Shown here: in pieces, positions 6,393 to 8,073 of the stretch
How the letters are laid out: each line of letters starts with the position of its first letter
Numbering within the stretch: the first letter of the stretch is position 1
Source: an uncultured beta proteobacterium
Lineage (GTDB): Bacteria > Pseudomonadota > Gammaproteobacteria > Burkholderiales > Burkholderiaceae_C
NCBI GenBank assembly: GCA_903944555.1
Contig: CAJASG010000453.1
Coordinates: 1 to 8,073, forward strand
Direction: 5' to 3'
Length of the DNA stretch: 8,073 nt
The notes under the pieces: generated by a model
What the model was told of the DNA's origin: nothing
The model's input: the letters and a program-made list of their open reading frames with translations, nothing else
Databases searched by the model: none
Translations under genes and position numbers: made by a program

Positions 6393-7649
6393 ATGGCTAT
6401 CGTAGAAGTGAAAGTGCCCCAGCTCTCTGAATCTGTGGCGGAAGCAACCATGTTGCAGTGGAAAAAAAAGGTCGGCGATGCGATTGCGATCGACGAAATC
6501 CTGATCGAAATTGAAACCGACAAGGTTGTTCTGGAGGTGCCAGCACCTGCAGCCGGCGTTTTGGTCGAGTTGGTCATGGGAGACGGAGCAACGGTTTTGG
6601 CCGAGCAACTGATTGCCCGTATTGATACCGAAGGCAAGGCGGGAGCTGCTGCCCCTGCACCTCAGGCTGCTGCCACAGCACCTGTTGCGCAAGCACAGGC
6701 GGCTGCTGTCAGCAACTCCAAGGCCGGCGTGGCCATGCCTGCGGCTGCCAAATTGATGGCGGATAACAACCTGGCGTCTGGTTCGGTGTCTGGTACCGGC
6801 AAAGATGGCCGTGTGACCAAGGGTGATGTGCTGGGTGCTGTGGCTGCAGGGGCTTCTGCTCCTAAAACAGTAGCTGTTGCCGCAATCCCCACGGGCGTTC
6901 GGACCACATCCTTACCCCAGGTTTCGTCGCCAGCGGTGAACTTGGGTGACCGTCCTGAGCAACGTGTGCCGATGAGCCGCTTGCGTGCCCGGGTGGCTGA
7001 GCGTTTGCTGCAGTCGCAAAGCAGCAATGCTATTTTGACGACCTTCAACGAAATCAACATGGCTCCGGTCATGGATATGCGCAAGCGCATGCAGGACCGT
7101 TTCGAGAAGGAGCACGGCGTGAAGCTGGGCTTTATGAGCTTCTTCGTCAAGGCCGCAGTGCATGCCTTGAAGAAATTCCCCGTGTTGAACGCGTCGGTCG
7201 ACGGCAACGACATCGTTTACCACGGTTATTTCGACGTGGGTATCGCGGTGGGGTCACCCCGTGGTTTGGTGGTGCCGATTTTGCGCAACGCCGACCAGAT
7301 GAGCTTTGCCGAGATTGAGAAGAAAATTGCCGAGTTTGGCCAGAAGGCCAAGGACGGCAAGCTGGGCATTGAAGACATGACCGGCGGTACCTTCTCCATC
7401 TCCAATGGCGGTACTTTTGGTTCCATGATGTCTACCCCGATCATCAACCCGCCACAAAGCGCGATTTTGGGCGTGCATGCGACCAAAGACCGCGCCATGG
7501 TGGAAAACGGCCAGGTGGTGGTGCGTCCCATGAACTACTTTGCCATGTCCTACGACCACCGCATTATTGACGGCCGTGAAGCCGTGCTGGGCTTGGTTGC
7601 GATGAAGGAAGCACTGGAAGATCCAGCCCGCTTGCTGTTCGACATCTAA
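6393..7649 (+). CDS. sucB: 2-oxoglutarate dehydrogenase E2, dihydrolipoamide succinyltransferase SucB
   Basis: SucB (also named OdhB) is the core of the 2-oxoglutarate dehydrogenase complex and transfers succinyl from its lipoyl group to CoA. The 418 residues show the standard order. A single lipoyl domain spans 1-78, with the lipoylated lysine Lys44 in [12 protein letters not shown]. An Ala/Pro/Gln-rich flexible linker spans about 80-113. The peripheral subunit-binding domain spans about 114-150 ([24 protein letters not shown]). A second linker leads to the acyltransferase domain from about 192 ([15 protein letters not shown]), which holds TFNEINM, typical of succinyl rather than acetyl transferases. 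The catalytic motif is SYDHRIIDG, with His389 and Asp393. GGAAAG (6380-6385), seven bases before the ATG, supports the start. Length is close to E. coli SucB (405). The 17-base gap to sucA implies cotranscription. Everything needed for function appears intact. Confidence 0.98.
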   Translation: MAIVEVKVPQLSESVAEATMLQWKKKVGDAIAIDEILIEIETDKVVLEVPAPAAGVLVELVMGDGATVLAEQLIARIDTEGKAGAAAPAPQAAATAPVAQAQAAAVSNSKAGVAMPAAAKLMADNNLASGSVSGTGKDGRVTKGDVLGAVAAGASAPKTVAVAAIPTGVRTTSLPQVSSPAVNLGDRPEQRVPMSRLRARVAERLLQSQSSNAILTTFNEINMAPVMDMRKRMQDRFEKEHGVKLGFMSFFVKAAVHALKKFPVLNASVDGNDIVYHGYFDVGIAVGSPRGLVVPILRNADQMSFAEIEKKIAEFGQKAKDGKLGIEDMTGGTFSISNGGTFGSMMSTPIINPPQSAILGVHATKDRAMVENGQVVVRPMNYFAMSYDHRIIDGREAVLGLVAMKEALEDPARLLFDI

Positions 7650-7663
7650 AGGCTTGCCTCCAT

Positions 7664-8073
<410 letters not shown>

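Noticed and set aside
7650..7659. AGGCTTGCCT palindrome just after the sucB stop as a terminator
   Set aside because: It can form only a three-base stem with a four-base loop and has no T-run; too weak to support.

Overview
The window reads as ordinary chromosomal DNA from a betaproteobacterium of the order Burkholderiales, probably a Comamonadaceae member of the Rhodoferax/Polaromonas kind. This rests on the protein sequences (PrpE, SucA, SucB and Lpd all look like the Burkholderiales forms), on the sucA-sucB-lpdA gene order, and on a structured leader in front of sucA. The genus is inference. No mobile element, tRNA, rRNA, CRISPR array or prophage gene was seen.

Layout. Positions 1-413 (minus strand) hold the first 137 codons of an exported NlpC/P60 (C40) cell-wall peptidase that runs off the left edge. 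A 213-base divergent gap follows. Positions 627-1241 (plus) encode an isochorismatase-like cysteine hydrolase. After 97 bases, which contain two abutting palindromes, comes prpE (1339-3234), a complete propionyl-CoA synthetase. The 249-base gap after prpE holds a stem-loop next to the prpE stop, a 12-bp palindrome in a possible promoter zone, and a structured leader before sucA. Then come sucA (3484-6375), sucB (6393-7649) and the first 111 codons of lpdA (from 7739), which runs off the right edge.

How the genes work together. SucA (E1), SucB (E2) and Lpd (E3) make up the 2-oxoglutarate dehydrogenase complex of the TCA cycle, which converts 2-oxoglutarate, CoA and NAD+ to succinyl-CoA, CO2 and NADH. 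All catalytic and cofactor-binding motifs that fall inside the window are intact. PrpE activates propionate to propionyl-CoA, which usually enters the TCA cycle through the methylcitrate route. It is placed beside the complex but is probably transcribed separately. The isochorismatase-like and C40 genes have no evident functional tie to the rest.

The most interesting non-coding element is the leader before sucA. It has a two-part stem-loop, a second candidate stem and a perfect hairpin abutting the Shine-Dalgarno sequence. This fits the known but little-studied 'sucA RNA motif' of Burkholderiales, so it is probably a described class with an unresolved mechanism. I found no convincing evidence of a previously undescribed multi-gene system.
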